From an archaeon (GTDB lineage Archaea; Halobacteriota; Syntropharchaeia; Alkanophagales; Methanospirareceae): a stretch of 16,723 bases of DNA. Both the position numbers and the translations under genes were made by a program. Shown piece by piece: positions 1-7,694 of the stretch (position 1 is the stretch's first letter; every line of letters starts with the position of its first letter). The DNA is taken from NCBI GenBank assembly GCA_030019325.1, contig JASEFB010000041.1, forward strand, positions 1 through 16,723, written 5' to 3'. Under the pieces are notes generated by a model. The model was not told the origin of the DNA, did not search any database, and saw only the letters and a program-made list of their open reading frames with translations.

Positions 1-563
1 ACGGATTCTAACTGCCGTAGCAACACGTCAAGTGCAATTCTCTGCGATTTCGGTAAATCTATCTCCTTTAAGAAATTCGTTCCTTCCATTCCGAAGAGAT
101 CACTGAATTCGTGCTTTACACCATTTTTTGCCAGCAACGCATGTATCCGGTTCTTTACCACCGTTCTATCCTTTCCGAGCTGCACTCTCAGCCTCAGCAG
201 TTCTCTATTTTCCCTCATCTCTTTGCTCGGGATGTATGACCTCGGTAGGAAATCCGCTCTCAGTAGCCTTGCAAGGATCTCACTGTCTATCTTGTCCGTC
301 TTTATCTTTGCTTCTGCTATTATCCTCGTCTTGCTCGGGTGTGACAGTATTACCTCTATGCCACGATCCTCAAGAAAGTCGCACACCGGATACCAATAGG
401 AGCAAGCCTCTATTGCTACTTTTGAATCCCTGGGCATTACCTCGATGAACTTCTCCCATTCCCCCCTATTATTCTCGAAGTCTCTCCTGTCGATAATTTC
501 CCCTTCTTTGTTAAGGGTAGTTGCATAACACACTTCTTTATGCAAGTCGATACCTACATACAA
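1..563 (-). CDS. IS110-family transposase (DEDD recombinase), 5' part, runs off the window
   Basis: The minus-strand reading frame is open from a TTG start at 563 to the window edge, giving the first 187 residues. It begins MYVGIDLHKE and shows the RuvC-like DEDD catalytic set of IS110 transposases: D6 (GIDLHK), E52 (VAIEAS), D91 and D94 (TDKID). Next comes the helical LRLRVQLGKDRTVVKNRIHALL stretch (about 125-145) typical of the family. The TTG start is supported by an AGGGGGAGAT ribosome-binding site 4-5 nt upstream and by the family's usual N-terminus. The C-terminal domain with the catalytic serine lies outside the window, so I cannot say whether the gene is intact. IS110 enzymes are guided by a bridge RNA from the element's non-coding end; a structured candidate lies just upstream (571-750). 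Confidence 0.93.
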   Translation of the reverse strand, partial: MYVGIDLHKEVCYATTLNKEGEIIDRRDFENNRGEWEKFIEVMPRDSKVAIEACSYWYPVCDFLEDRGIEVILSHPSKTRIIAEAKIKTDKIDSEILARLLRADFLPRSYIPSKEMRENRELLRLRVQLGKDRTVVKNRIHALLAKNGVKHEFSDLFGMEGTNFLKEIDLPKSQRIALDVLLRQLES

Positions 564-570
564 TTTTATC

Positions 571-750
571 TCCCCCTTTTGTTCGTTGTTGGGTCGGGAT
601 GTTCGACATCCACCTATCCGGGCTCGTAGCCCACTATGCCGGGTCGTAAATAGGGTAGCCAATCAACCTCTGGGCCTCTAACGACCATGGGGCTTAACGG
701 CTTACCCTCCGACCCAACAAAGCACTAATACGTGCCTTCGGGGAAGTATA
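571..750 (-). ncRNA. Candidate bridge RNA / structured leader of the IS110 element
   Basis: The non-coding stretch between the transposase start and the neighbouring gene remnant is rich in complementary segments. A perfect 12-bp pair (586-597 with 709-720) closes a domain of about 135 nt. Inside it are a 6-bp hairpin with a 3-nt loop (597-611), a 5-bp hairpin with a 3-nt loop (620-632), and a 9-bp arm with one bulge (652-660 with 699-708) closing a 38-nt loop. On the 5' side of the minus transcript are two more hairpins, 736-746 (CTTC/GAAG) and 722-735 (GCAC/GTGC). IS110-group elements are known to encode a bridge RNA upstream of the recombinase, and size, place and strand all fit. That this RNA is the bridge RNA is inference; no target- or donor-binding loop has been matched to a DNA site. 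Confidence 0.6.
586..720. repeat. 12-bp perfect inverted repeat (586-597 / 709-720)
   Basis: TTGTTGGGTCGG at 586-597 is the exact reverse complement of 709-720. The arms are too far inside the element to be simple terminal repeats, and IS110 elements usually lack terminal inverted repeats, so a long-range RNA stem is the better reading. Confidence 0.8.
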
Positions 751-762
751 TTTTTCATGGCA

Positions 763-1029
763 TCAATCCAGATAGAACGCTTCTGATGCTTGTTGTCCTT
801 TGCCTTTCAGTGTTTTTGGTACTGAAGGAGCTGAAAAGGGTCTTGGTTGTTCAATGGTTATTGTCCATCTGCCATCTGCGCTGACATCTAATATGTAATC
901 TCCTTGTTTTTTAATGCCTACAGCTTTGGATCCATCGAATTCTCCAATTTCATTTACAAGAAGGTCAACCTTGTCTCCTTCGTCATCCAAAAGCCGGACT
1001 GCAAAATTGGAATCTCCGTCATGGGTCAT
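763..1029 (-). pseudogene. Remnant of a secreted-protein-type beta domain next to the IS end
   Basis: An 88-residue frame starts at an ATG at 1029 and ends with TGA at 763. The stretch NFAVRLLDDEGDKVDLLVNE, continuing through SKAVGI to DGRWTITIEQ, resembles a beta-sandwich domain that I recall from many archaeal and bacterial proteins with an N-terminal signal peptide or lipobox. Domain-like sequence (LSIFR) continues upstream of the ATG, but the frame is closed by a stop at 1057-1059. No signal peptide and no clear ribosome-binding site precede the ATG. It therefore looks like the C-terminal end of a longer gene that lost its 5' part. The IS110 non-coding end begins only about 15-30 bp past its stop codon. 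It could still be expressed as a small protein; no function is assigned. Confidence 0.5.
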
Positions 1030-1060
1030 TCTGAATATTGATAGTCCTTTTTCAAGTCAC

Positions 1061-1115
1061 ATACCCCGTACTTAAGATACGGGTCCTGTTCTGTATATGT
1101 CCTTAATACGGGTAT
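1061..1115. repeat. Imperfect inverted repeat around ATACCCCGTA / TACGGGTAT
   Basis: ATACCCCGTACTTAAG (1061-1076) is mirrored by CTTAATACGGGTAT (1102-1115) with two extra bases. A nearer partner, ATACGGGT at 1077-1084, gives an alternative shorter palindrome. It lies in the spacer downstream of the DUF166 gene and upstream of the 88-residue remnant. It could be a terminator-like hairpin, a mobile-element scar or an operator; nothing decides between these. Confidence 0.4.
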
Positions 1116-1202
1116 GGCAAATTATTTTAAAAGCTTTTCGATTTTTTAGCTTTTTGCTCCAAAAGGGTTTGTAAACGTTTTTCCTTTTTAAAAGAAAAGT
1201 GG

Positions 1203-1880
1203 TTAAGTCAACGCCTCCTTTAACGCCTCGACAAGCAATTTACCCGCCTTTTGCATTATCGGTCTTTCTGGTCCCATGAAGGCGACACACTCATTATCAT
1301 GCATCTGCCCGATCTGTTCCTCAAGTGACTTCATATCTTTGTACGATATCCCCACGAGCTTCGCCGCAACCTTTGATGCTGAACCGCAGGGTGTGTCTCT
1401 GATAACCCTGACTTTCTCGATAACCTTCTTTCTCGTATCAACGCTCAATTCGAGTTGTGGTTTCCCGAACAATTCGGCAAAGGACTTTACCGCTTCATTC
1501 TCGCTCGTCTCCAGCGAGCACAGCGGTTCCGGAAATTCGATATGGATATTTTTCTTTGCGAGTTCGGTTTCAATTGAATATTTACCCTCAGGTATCAAGT
1601 TCGGATCCTCAATGGGCCAGAGAACAGCCTTTGCTCCCGTTTTTTCCGCTATGATCGGGACAAGATCGCCTGCCTTTGGAAGTATCCCAAGTACCAGGAG
1701 AAGATCACACTCGCAGAGTGGTAGGTCTTTTGGAATATCTTTCTCTGGCTCGTCAAGCGACACGGACTCGACTTTAAGGTCGTAGATGCACACAATCCGA
1801 TCTGCAAACCCACCCTTAGCCAGATGAGCTATGACGAGCTCCCCAAACGACCCATGATAGAGTATATAGATTCTATTCAT
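1203..1880 (-). CDS. DUF166 family protein (often misnamed thymidylate synthase)
   Basis: The 225-residue protein is full length for the archaeal DUF166 family. The N-terminus (MNRIYILYHGSFGELVIAHL) looks like a Rossmann-type strand-loop-helix. The family's conserved cysteine-bearing motifs are present: PEPLCSLE (residues 117-124) and TPCGSA (163-168). Some archaeal genomes annotate this family as thymidylate synthase, but none of the ThyA or ThyX motifs are present. Its biochemical role is not established as far as I know. It starts 22 bp after the stop of purC on the same strand and is probably co-transcribed with it. The start is the only plausible ATG; an AGGT lies almost directly before it, closer than is usual for a ribosome-binding site. 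Confidence 0.85.
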   Translation of the reverse strand: MNRIYILYHGSFGELVIAHLAKGGFADRIVCIYDLKVESVSLDEPEKDIPKDLPLCECDLLLVLGILPKAGDLVPIIAEKTGAKAVLWPIEDPNLIPEGKYSIETELAKKNIHIEFPEPLCSLETSENEAVKSFAELFGKPQLELSVDTRKKVIEKVRVIRDTPCGSASKVAAKLVGISYKDMKSLEEQIGQMHDNECVAFMGPERPIMQKAGKLLVEALKEALT

Positions 1881-1902
1881 TACCTATTAATCGTGGCAGA
1901 GT

Positions 1903-2673
1903 CTAACCCATTATCCGCCTGCATACCTCACGATAAACCTCTGAAAGATCACCTTTTCCTTCCCTAAAAACGTCTTTATCCAAACTAAGTATCTCTCCTC
2001 TTCTCTCATATGCCTCTTTATCCCAGAACCTGCACACATCTGGCGTCCCAACCTCATCCGCAAGAATTATATCCCCTCCTTCTTTGCTCCTCCCGTACTC
2101 CAGCTTGAAATCAGCCAGTATTATCCCCCTTTGGATTAAATAAGACCTTAGTATATCTCCTATCCGTCTCGTCTCCTTTTCTATATGCTCCAGTTCACTT
2201 CTATCCATCCACCCCCGGTCTATTATCTCTTCGTCCATTATCGGCCTATCAACACGCTCAAATTTGGTGGTAAATTCCAAGAAACTCGTGGTTAGCGGCA
2301 TTCCTTCTCTCCTCTCCTCCTGCCCGAGAAGATTGCTCCTTATATCTAACTCAGCTTTTTTATATCGCTTCCATAAGGACCCGTAGAGGAAGTTCCGAGC
2401 TATGACCTCCACTGGTAAAATACTCACCTCTTCTGCAACTAACATGTTTGGAGCCACATATCCCTTGAAATGCGTCTTTATTCCCTCAGCTTGTAACTTC
2501 TCAAACCAGAAACAGGATAGCTTGCAACAAATCTCGCCTTTATTCTTATATTCCGCCTTCTTTATACCGTCAAACGCGGTAACTCGGTCGGTAAACACGA
2601 AAACGACATCACCGTCCGGCCTCCGATAGATATCTTTTGCTTTTCCACTTCGTATGAAATCTGCCTCGTTCAT
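1903..2673 (-). CDS. purC: Phosphoribosylaminoimidazole-succinocarboxamide (SAICAR) synthase
   Basis: This 256-residue protein catalyses the ATP-dependent joining of CAIR and aspartate to SAICAR in purine synthesis. The family hallmarks are visible: the N-terminal SGKAKDIYR ATP-binding loop (9-17), FTDRVTAFDG, VEVIARNFLYGS, PLTTSFLEFTTKFERVDRP, the ADFKLEYGR segment and ILADEVGTPDVCRFWDKEAY. The length is close to the usual 235-255 residues. It is the first gene of a minus-strand unit with DUF166. The ATG lies about 29 bp downstream of a TATA-like element at 2697-2708, so the mRNA should have a very short leader or none, which agrees with the lack of a well-placed ribosome-binding site. Confidence 0.96.
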   Translation of the reverse strand: MNEADFIRSGKAKDIYRRPDGDVVFVFTDRVTAFDGIKKAEYKNKGEICCKLSCFWFEKLQAEGIKTHFKGYVAPNMLVAEEVSILPVEVIARNFLYGSLWKRYKKAELDIRSNLLGQEERREGMPLTTSFLEFTTKFERVDRPIMDEEIIDRGWMDRSELEHIEKETRRIGDILRSYLIQRGIILADFKLEYGRSKEGGDIILADEVGTPDVCRFWDKEAYERRGEILSLDKDVFREGKGDLSEVYREVCRRIMG

Positions 2674-2690
2674 GCGATTAAAATTGCACC

Positions 2691-2710
2691 ACCTATTTTA
2701 AATATAATAC
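2691..2710 (-). promoter_or_regulatory. A/T-rich promoter region between purC and the SNF2 gene
   Basis: On the minus strand TTATATTTAAA (2708-2697) sits about 25-30 bp before the purC ATG, the usual archaeal TATA spacing for a leaderless or nearly leaderless transcript. On the plus strand the same stretch reads TTTTAAATATAATA and could serve the divergent SNF2 gene, with a GGGAGAAG ribosome-binding site at 2730-2737 before its ATG at 2748. Confidence 0.5.
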
Positions 2711-2747
2711 CAATCTATTTTTTGAAGAAGGGAGAAGATGTGGGCGT

Positions 2748-5700
2748 ATGCAGGTCTTACATGCGACGTGGGATAGGGACAGACTTTATCTCTGGGCTGA
2801 ATCTTCTACCCTGCCAATGAGTGTCCCAGGACATCGTGGTCGGCAGCCCGAAGCTAAGAAGCCCAAATCAAGAGCACATCCTTTTGCTCTCGCCAGCGAT
2901 GGGTTAAGAGAAGTTATTAAAATCATTTTCGAGCATTTGGTTTATGAAAATGCAGAGTTTGAAACGAAGACTCTTCTTTTACCTTCGACTCAAAAAGGTC
3001 CACTGCCATCACCCTGGCTGATTCGAGAAGAGGATTACAGCACTGAGATAGCAACCGGGTTAGCGGGTTGGGAGATTGAGACCATGACTTTTGATCCCTA
3101 TTTAGCATTCGATTTCTTACTCGGACTGCCAGAACAGCCTCCTCGTGGTTTTGCTTTCGGCAGTTCACTTCGGTTCTGGATAGAAGTAGCCAAGTTCTCA
3201 CTTGAACTCGTTGCGAAACAGCAATTTATACCTTCAATTCGAGAGGCTAAGCATGACGGTTCCACAACCGCATTCTTTCGGGCTGCTTGGGAGGCAGTTA
3301 TTACCGAGAATGACGAAGAACGAGTGCATCTACTGGCAGAGGTGATGCCTCCATGCTGCCGAGCATTTCCCGATAGCGATAAATCGCAGTTACTATCACC
3401 AGCAAACTTGATTTTGAGTTTTATCAATCGAACCATTGATGCATTTATACGCAAAAGTTTAGTCTCCATCTCGCTACTACCACCCAGTCGTGGTCGCCGC
3501 CCCAAAGTTGTCCCCGTACCGGAACAATGGCTTCAAGCTCTTTCATCTGACAATCCTGCTCTTGTAGCGTCACGTGAGGAATTAAATGCCTTTTGTAAGG
3601 AGATGCAGGCATGGCTCGCTCAACTTCAGCCTGCTGCGTCGGATGCACCGTTTCGCACTTGTTTTAGACTCGATTCGCCATTTGGTTCAGGCGAAGAAGA
3701 AAAAGGAGAAGAATGGAAGGTTCGTTTTTTCCTCCAGGCAAAGGATGACCGAAGTCTGCTGGTTCCTGCTGAGGAGGTATGGAAAACGAGATCACCCACA
3801 CTTACTTTCCTCAAACGAAGGTTTAAAAACCCACAAGAACAATTGCTCGCCGACCTCGGTAAAGCATCCCGAGTTATTCCTCTTGTAGAGCGGGGTTTGC
3901 AAACTGCACGTCCTGTAGGAGTGGAACTGAACACAGAGCAAGCTTATTCCTTTTTGCGACACTCAGCACCTCTTCTGGAACAGAGTGGCTTCGGCGTTCT
4001 CCTCCCATCATGGTGGGAAAAACCAGGCGCACGTATTGGCGTAAAACTCCGGCTGAAGCCTGCATCAGATGGAAGTGGCAAAGTGGTAACTTCAGGGCTT
4101 CTTGGTGCCAAAGGCATCGTCGCTTATGACTGGGAAGTGGCGATTGGAGACGAGACGCTTTCCGAGGCTGAATTCGAGCAGTTAGCAAGTTTGAAGGTCC
4201 CCTTAGTTCAGGTACGGGGGCAGTGGGTGGAATTGCGACCCGAGGATGTGGAAGCTGCTATCGAATTTTTCAAGCATAAGCACGGCAGCGGCGAGATGAC
4301 ATTGGGAGAGGCGATGCAACTTGGACTGGGCGCAGGCGTCGAGGGTGTGGAAACCGAAGTGGGGCTTCCCGTAGTGGAGGTGGAAGCAGAAGGCTGGCTC
4401 GAAGATCTGTTAGGCAGTCTTTCTGAAGGGCTTAAAATAACAGGTGTCAAGACGCCTCGAACCTTCCATGGCAACCTTCGCCCTTATCAGGTAAAAGGCG
4501 TCTCCTGGCTCGCATACCTCACCAAATTCGGGTTTGGTGCTTGTTTAGCGGACGACATGGGACTTGGTAAGACCATCCAGCTAATCGCTCTTCTTTTGCA
4601 TGAACGAGAAGGTAAACGTGAAAAGAAGCCAGCTCCAACACTCCTAATCTGCCCAATGTCAGTGGTTGGCAACTGGCAAAGGGAGGTTGAACGTTTCGCA
4701 CCCTCGCTTAAAGTCATGGTTCATCACGGCGCAGATAGATTTACTGGCAAAAACTTCGTTAGGGAAGCGAAAAAGCACGATCTTGTCATCAGCACTTATG
4801 CACTGGCGCATCGAGATGAAGAGACACTTTCCACGGTTCAATGGCGGCGTGTCGTGCTTGACGAAGCACAGAATATTAAAAACCCGGCTGCTAAACAGAC
4901 ACATGCGATAAAGAAATTCAAAGCAGAGCATAGGATCGCACTCACCGGGACGCCAGTAGAAAACCGCCTGTCCGAGCTCTGGTCCATTATGGACTTCCTC
5001 AATCCCGGATACTTGAAATCCGCAGAACATTTCCGCACGAACTTCGCTCTGTCCATTGAGAGATATCGAAACAAGGAGCGTGCGGAAATACTCCGGCGCA
5101 TAATTCAGCCATTTGTCCTTCGACGTGTGAAAACCGATCCTACTATTATAAGGGATTTACCCGAGAAGATGGAGATGAAGGTCTACTACAACCTCACGCA
5201 CGAGCAGGCATCACTTTACGAAGCTGTGGTTGCGGAGATGCTCGATAAAATCACGGTATCAAAAGGAATCGAGCGTAAAGGGCTGGTGCTGGCTACTTTG
5301 ATGAAACTAAAACAGATCTGTAATCACCCTGCGTTGTTCCTCCAGGACGGCAGTCCCTTGTTAGGTCGTTCCGGAAAGCTTACCAGATTGGAGGAGATGC
5401 TTGAAGAAGTGCTTGCAGAAGGCGACAAAGCACTAATTTTCACGCAGTTCGCGGGAATGGGCGTTATGTTGCGGCACTATTTACAAGAGAAGCTGGGATG
5501 TGAGACGCTGTTCTTGCACGGGGGGACACCAAAGAAGCAACGTGATGCCATGGTTCAGCGCTTCCAGAATGACCTTTATGGACCTCCGCTATTCGTTCTT
5601 TCACTTAAAGCAGGCGGGTTTGGGCTCAACCTGACTGCTGCGAACCATGTCTTCCACTTTGACCGGTGGTGGAATCCCGCGGTGGAAAATCAGGCAACCG

Positions 5701-5915
5701 ACCGCGTCTTCCGCATTGGACAGAAGAAAAATGTTCAGGTTCATAAGTTCGTTTGCATTGGCACGCTTGAAGAACGAATAGACCAGATGTTAGAGCAGAA
5801 GAAGGAACTCGCAGAATCCATTATCAGCACCGGCGAAGCGTGGCTCACTGAATTATCAACAGATCAGCTCAAAGAGGTGTTCAGATTGAGTAGCGATGCT
5901 GTAAGAGGTGATTAA
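2748..5915 (+). CDS. SNF2-family DEAD/DEAH-box helicase/translocase
   Basis: This 1055-residue protein has the domain order of bacterial-type SNF2 proteins: a long N-terminal region, a DUF3670-like SNF2-associated segment (about 395-535, around SGFGVLLPSWW) and a C-terminal two-lobed RecA-like motor. Motor motifs: DDMGLGKT (602-609, Walker A), DEAQ (705-708, motif II), ALTGTPVENRL (731-741, motif III), SLKAGGFGLNLTAA (from 952, motif V) and QATDRVFRIGQ (982-992, motif VI). All catalytic residues are present, so the ATPase should work as a double-stranded DNA translocase. The stop is followed after 2 nt by a SWIM zinc-finger gene. The same pairing occurs in bacteria (for example ywqA-ywqB of Bacillus subtilis), suggesting one working unit. 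The exact substrate is unknown; DNA repair or chromatin/protein remodelling are possibilities. Confidence 0.92.
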   Translation: MQVLHATWDRDRLYLWAESSTLPMSVPGHRGRQPEAKKPKSRAHPFALASDGLREVIKIIFEHLVYENAEFETKTLLLPSTQKGPLPSPWLIREEDYSTEIATGLAGWEIETMTFDPYLAFDFLLGLPEQPPRGFAFGSSLRFWIEVAKFSLELVAKQQFIPSIREAKHDGSTTAFFRAAWEAVITENDEERVHLLAEVMPPCCRAFPDSDKSQLLSPANLILSFINRTIDAFIRKSLVSISLLPPSRGRRPKVVPVPEQWLQALSSDNPALVASREELNAFCKEMQAWLAQLQPAASDAPFRTCFRLDSPFGSGEEEKGEEWKVRFFLQAKDDRSLLVPAEEVWKTRSPTLTFLKRRFKNPQEQLLADLGKASRVIPLVERGLQTARPVGVELNTEQAYSFLRHSAPLLEQSGFGVLLPSWWEKPGARIGVKLRLKPASDGSGKVVTSGLLGAKGIVAYDWEVAIGDETLSEAEFEQLASLKVPLVQVRGQWVELRPEDVEAAIEFFKHKHGSGEMTLGEAMQLGLGAGVEGVETEVGLPVVEVEAEGWLEDLLGSLSEGLKITGVKTPRTFHGNLRPYQVKGVSWLAYLTKFGFGACLADDMGLGKTIQLIALLLHEREGKREKKPAPTLLICPMSVVGNWQREVERFAPSLKVMVHHGADRFTGKNFVREAKKHDLVISTYALAHRDEETLSTVQWRRVVLDEAQNIKNPAAKQTHAIKKFKAEHRIALTGTPVENRLSELWSIMDFLNPGYLKSAEHFRTNFALSIERYRNKERAEILRRIIQPFVLRRVKTDPTIIRDLPEKMEMKVYYNLTHEQASLYEAVVAEMLDKITVSKGIERKGLVLATLMKLKQICNHPALFLQDGSPLLGRSGKLTRLEEMLEEVLAEGDKALIFTQFAGMGVMLRHYLQEKLGCETLFLHGGTPKKQRDAMVQRFQNDLYGPPLFVLSLKAGGFGLNLTAANHVFHFDRWWNPAVENQATDRVFRIGQKKNVQVHKFVCIGTLEERIDQMLEQKKELAESIISTGEAWLTELSTDQLKEVFRLSSDAVRGD

Positions 5916-5917
5916 AA

Positions 5918-6850
5918 ATGGGGTGGGGGAGCTATTGGGGTTATTACAAACCCGCAAAGCCGAAAGAAGTAAAAGATGGAATAAAGGCAAAGAGCCAACG
6001 AGGCGCAATTGGTGAGACATGGTGGTCAAAACGATGGATTGATGTGCTCGAATCCTTCGGTATGGGTGCAAGACTGAGCCGGGGACGGTCTTATGCTCGC
6101 AAAGGGCAGGTAATCTCAATTGATGTCCAGAAAGGCATTGTTATCGCGAAGGTTCAGGGCACACGATCAAAACCCTACGATGTAAGAATCCAATTGAACC
6201 CGATTGCTGAAGACGATTGGGAGAAAGTAACGGATGCAATGGCGTCAAAGGCGATATTTGCGGCTAAGTTGCTCTCGGGAGAAATGCCGCTCAACATCGA
6301 GGATGCTTTTAGCGAAGCTGGCGTCTCTCTTTTTCCGAGAACCAAGAAAGAACTCGAAACTGATTGCTCGTGTCCCGATTGGGCTAATCCATGCAAACAT
6401 ATCGCTGCGGTTTATTACCTCTTAGCAGAGCGGTTTGATGAAGACCCATTTCTTATCTTCAAACTACGTGGTCGAACAAAGGAAGAGATTATTGATGCTC
6501 TTCGTGAGAAACGTGCTGTTGCCACAACTGTGGAAGAAGAAAGCGAAGTGATAGCCGAGGGCGCCGTTTCTATCCACGGAGAGGGAGTCAGACCATTGGA
6601 GGAATGCCTGGATTCTTTCTGGCAAGTGGGTGATGCATTAGATTCATTCTCCGTCAACCCTGCTCGTCCAGAGGTAGAGAATGCGATTCTTAAAAGGCTT
6701 GGAGATGCTCCTTTCTCCGTTGGTAAAGTCAATCTCACTTCTTTGCTATCAAAAGCATACGAGGTGGCAAGCAGTGCGGCTTTACAAAAGGCATCCATGG
6801 AATCGGAAGAGGGTTGCAAGGAGCGGGAAGGCAATAAAAGGATTAAATAA
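5918..6850 (+). CDS. SWIM zinc-finger protein, partner of the SNF2 helicase
   Basis: This 310-residue protein has a SWIM-type zinc finger CxCx6CxH at C150, C152, C159 and H161, in CSCPDWANPCKHIAAVYYLL. The N-terminal region (GAIGETWWSKRWIDVLESFG, then LSRGRSYARKGQVISIDVQK) is the conserved block found in bacterial and archaeal SWIM proteins coded beside SNF2 helicases. The C-terminal 100 residues are acidic and less conserved. Its start overlaps nothing, but the ribosome-binding site AGAGGTGAT lies in the last codons of the SNF2 gene, so translation is probably coupled. SWIM domains are known to bind DNA or protein partners; a role as substrate adaptor for the neighbouring motor is inferred from gene context. 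Confidence 0.9.
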   Translation: MGWGSYWGYYKPAKPKEVKDGIKAKSQRGAIGETWWSKRWIDVLESFGMGARLSRGRSYARKGQVISIDVQKGIVIAKVQGTRSKPYDVRIQLNPIAEDDWEKVTDAMASKAIFAAKLLSGEMPLNIEDAFSEAGVSLFPRTKKELETDCSCPDWANPCKHIAAVYYLLAERFDEDPFLIFKLRGRTKEEIIDALREKRAVATTVEEESEVIAEGAVSIHGEGVRPLEECLDSFWQVGDALDSFSVNPARPEVENAILKRLGDAPFSVGKVNLTSLLSKAYEVASSAALQKASMESEEGCKEREGNKRIK

Positions 6851-6890
6851 AAGATGCTTCTGAAATCAATATAGTATGGAAGGACCAAAA

Positions 6891-7475
6891 ATGAGAACGG
6901 CACGCGTAAAAAGGAGGACAAAGGAAACGGATATCGAGGTCGAGTTGAACCTCGATGGCGTTGGAACGAATGATATAACCACCACGATAAAATTCTTTGA
7001 CCACATGCTCGCTACGTTTTCACGCCATGGATTTTTTGATATAGTGGTGAAAGCAGAAGGAGACTTGAGTCACCACGTCGTGGAAGATATCGGCATTGTT
7101 CTCGGTGAGGCGTTTAAAAAAGCTGTTGATAGTGGTGAATCAGAGGTAAGAGGAAAGCTCGTGAGATTTGGTTATGCGATTATACCCATGGACGAGTCTA
7201 TTGCACAATGTGCAGTGGACATAGGAGGTATAGGAGGAGAAGGAAGGAGCTATACCGTGATCGAGGTGGAGTTCGGTAAAGAAAGGGTAGAGGATTTTAG
7301 CACTGAGAACTTATCACATTTCTTCACTTCTTTTGCCACCCATGCAAACTTCACCATTCACGTGTACGCAAAGGGCGAGAACGAACACCACAAGATAGAG
7401 GCAATTTTTAAAGCCCTGGGAATAGCATTAGACCGGGCTACGAGAATTGAGGAACGAAGGAAGACAAAGGATTAA
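6891..7475 (+). CDS. hisB: Imidazoleglycerol-phosphate dehydratase
   Basis: Sixth step of histidine synthesis: dehydration of imidazole glycerol phosphate to imidazole acetol phosphate. The family's two metal-binding HHxxE motifs are present, HHVVE (61-65) and HHKIE (166-170), plus FFDHMLATFSRHG and SHFFTSFATHANFTIHV. I chose the ATG at 6891 (194 residues) rather than the in-frame ATG at 6876. It gives the usual N-terminus MRTARVKRRTKETDI, and GGAAGG at 6878-6883 is well placed for it. The C-terminus ends IEERRKTKD, without the serine-threonine-lysine-glycine segment that many bacterial HisB proteins carry. No other his gene is in the window, so the pathway is dispersed here. Confidence 0.95.
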   Translation: MRTARVKRRTKETDIEVELNLDGVGTNDITTTIKFFDHMLATFSRHGFFDIVVKAEGDLSHHVVEDIGIVLGEAFKKAVDSGESEVRGKLVRFGYAIIPMDESIAQCAVDIGGIGGEGRSYTVIEVEFGKERVEDFSTENLSHFFTSFATHANFTIHVYAKGENEHHKIEAIFKALGIALDRATRIEERRKTKD

Positions 7476-7670
7476 AAGTCATGGGATAAATTGAGGCGTG
7501 GGAAATGCGATAATAGAGGAGCCAGAGGCTACCCTTGGTTATCGGAATATATATATGGAATGAAACATCGGAGGAACAATTACGCGCATATTAGTCCGAG
7601 ATGCCACCAGTGTCGTCCTTTATGAGTGGATTCATGCGATAAGATTGTGGTGAACTTTTCTTTGGTCAAG

Positions 7671-7688
7671 CTTTCTTTATAAAGAAAG
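7671..7688. repeat. 18-bp perfect palindrome directly before the RFC-like gene
   Basis: CTTTCTTTATAAAGAAAG is self-complementary over all 18 bp and ends 6 bp before the ATG at 7695. Its right end supplies the AAAGGT that may act as the ribosome-binding site. The flanking GGTCAAGCTTTCTTTA resembles GGTCAAACTTTCTTTA at 9890-9905 in the TraB gene, so it may be a decayed copy of the A/T repeat; alternatively it is an operator. Confidence 0.55.
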
Positions 7689-7694
7689 GTTGTG

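Noticed and set aside
128..448. 106-residue plus-strand frame, Ser/Leu-rich
   Set aside because: It lies opposite the IS110 transposase, which has clear catalytic motifs; the plus frame is its shadow.
7497..7652. Two short in-frame pieces (about 22 and 24 codons) separated by one TGA, with a GGAGG and a TATA-like ATATATATGG between them
   Set aside because: Considered as a decayed gene, a selenoprotein or a small ORF. The pieces are too short and match nothing I recognise; a 46-codon frame with one stop is expected by chance. The 216-bp spacer is otherwise without clear content.
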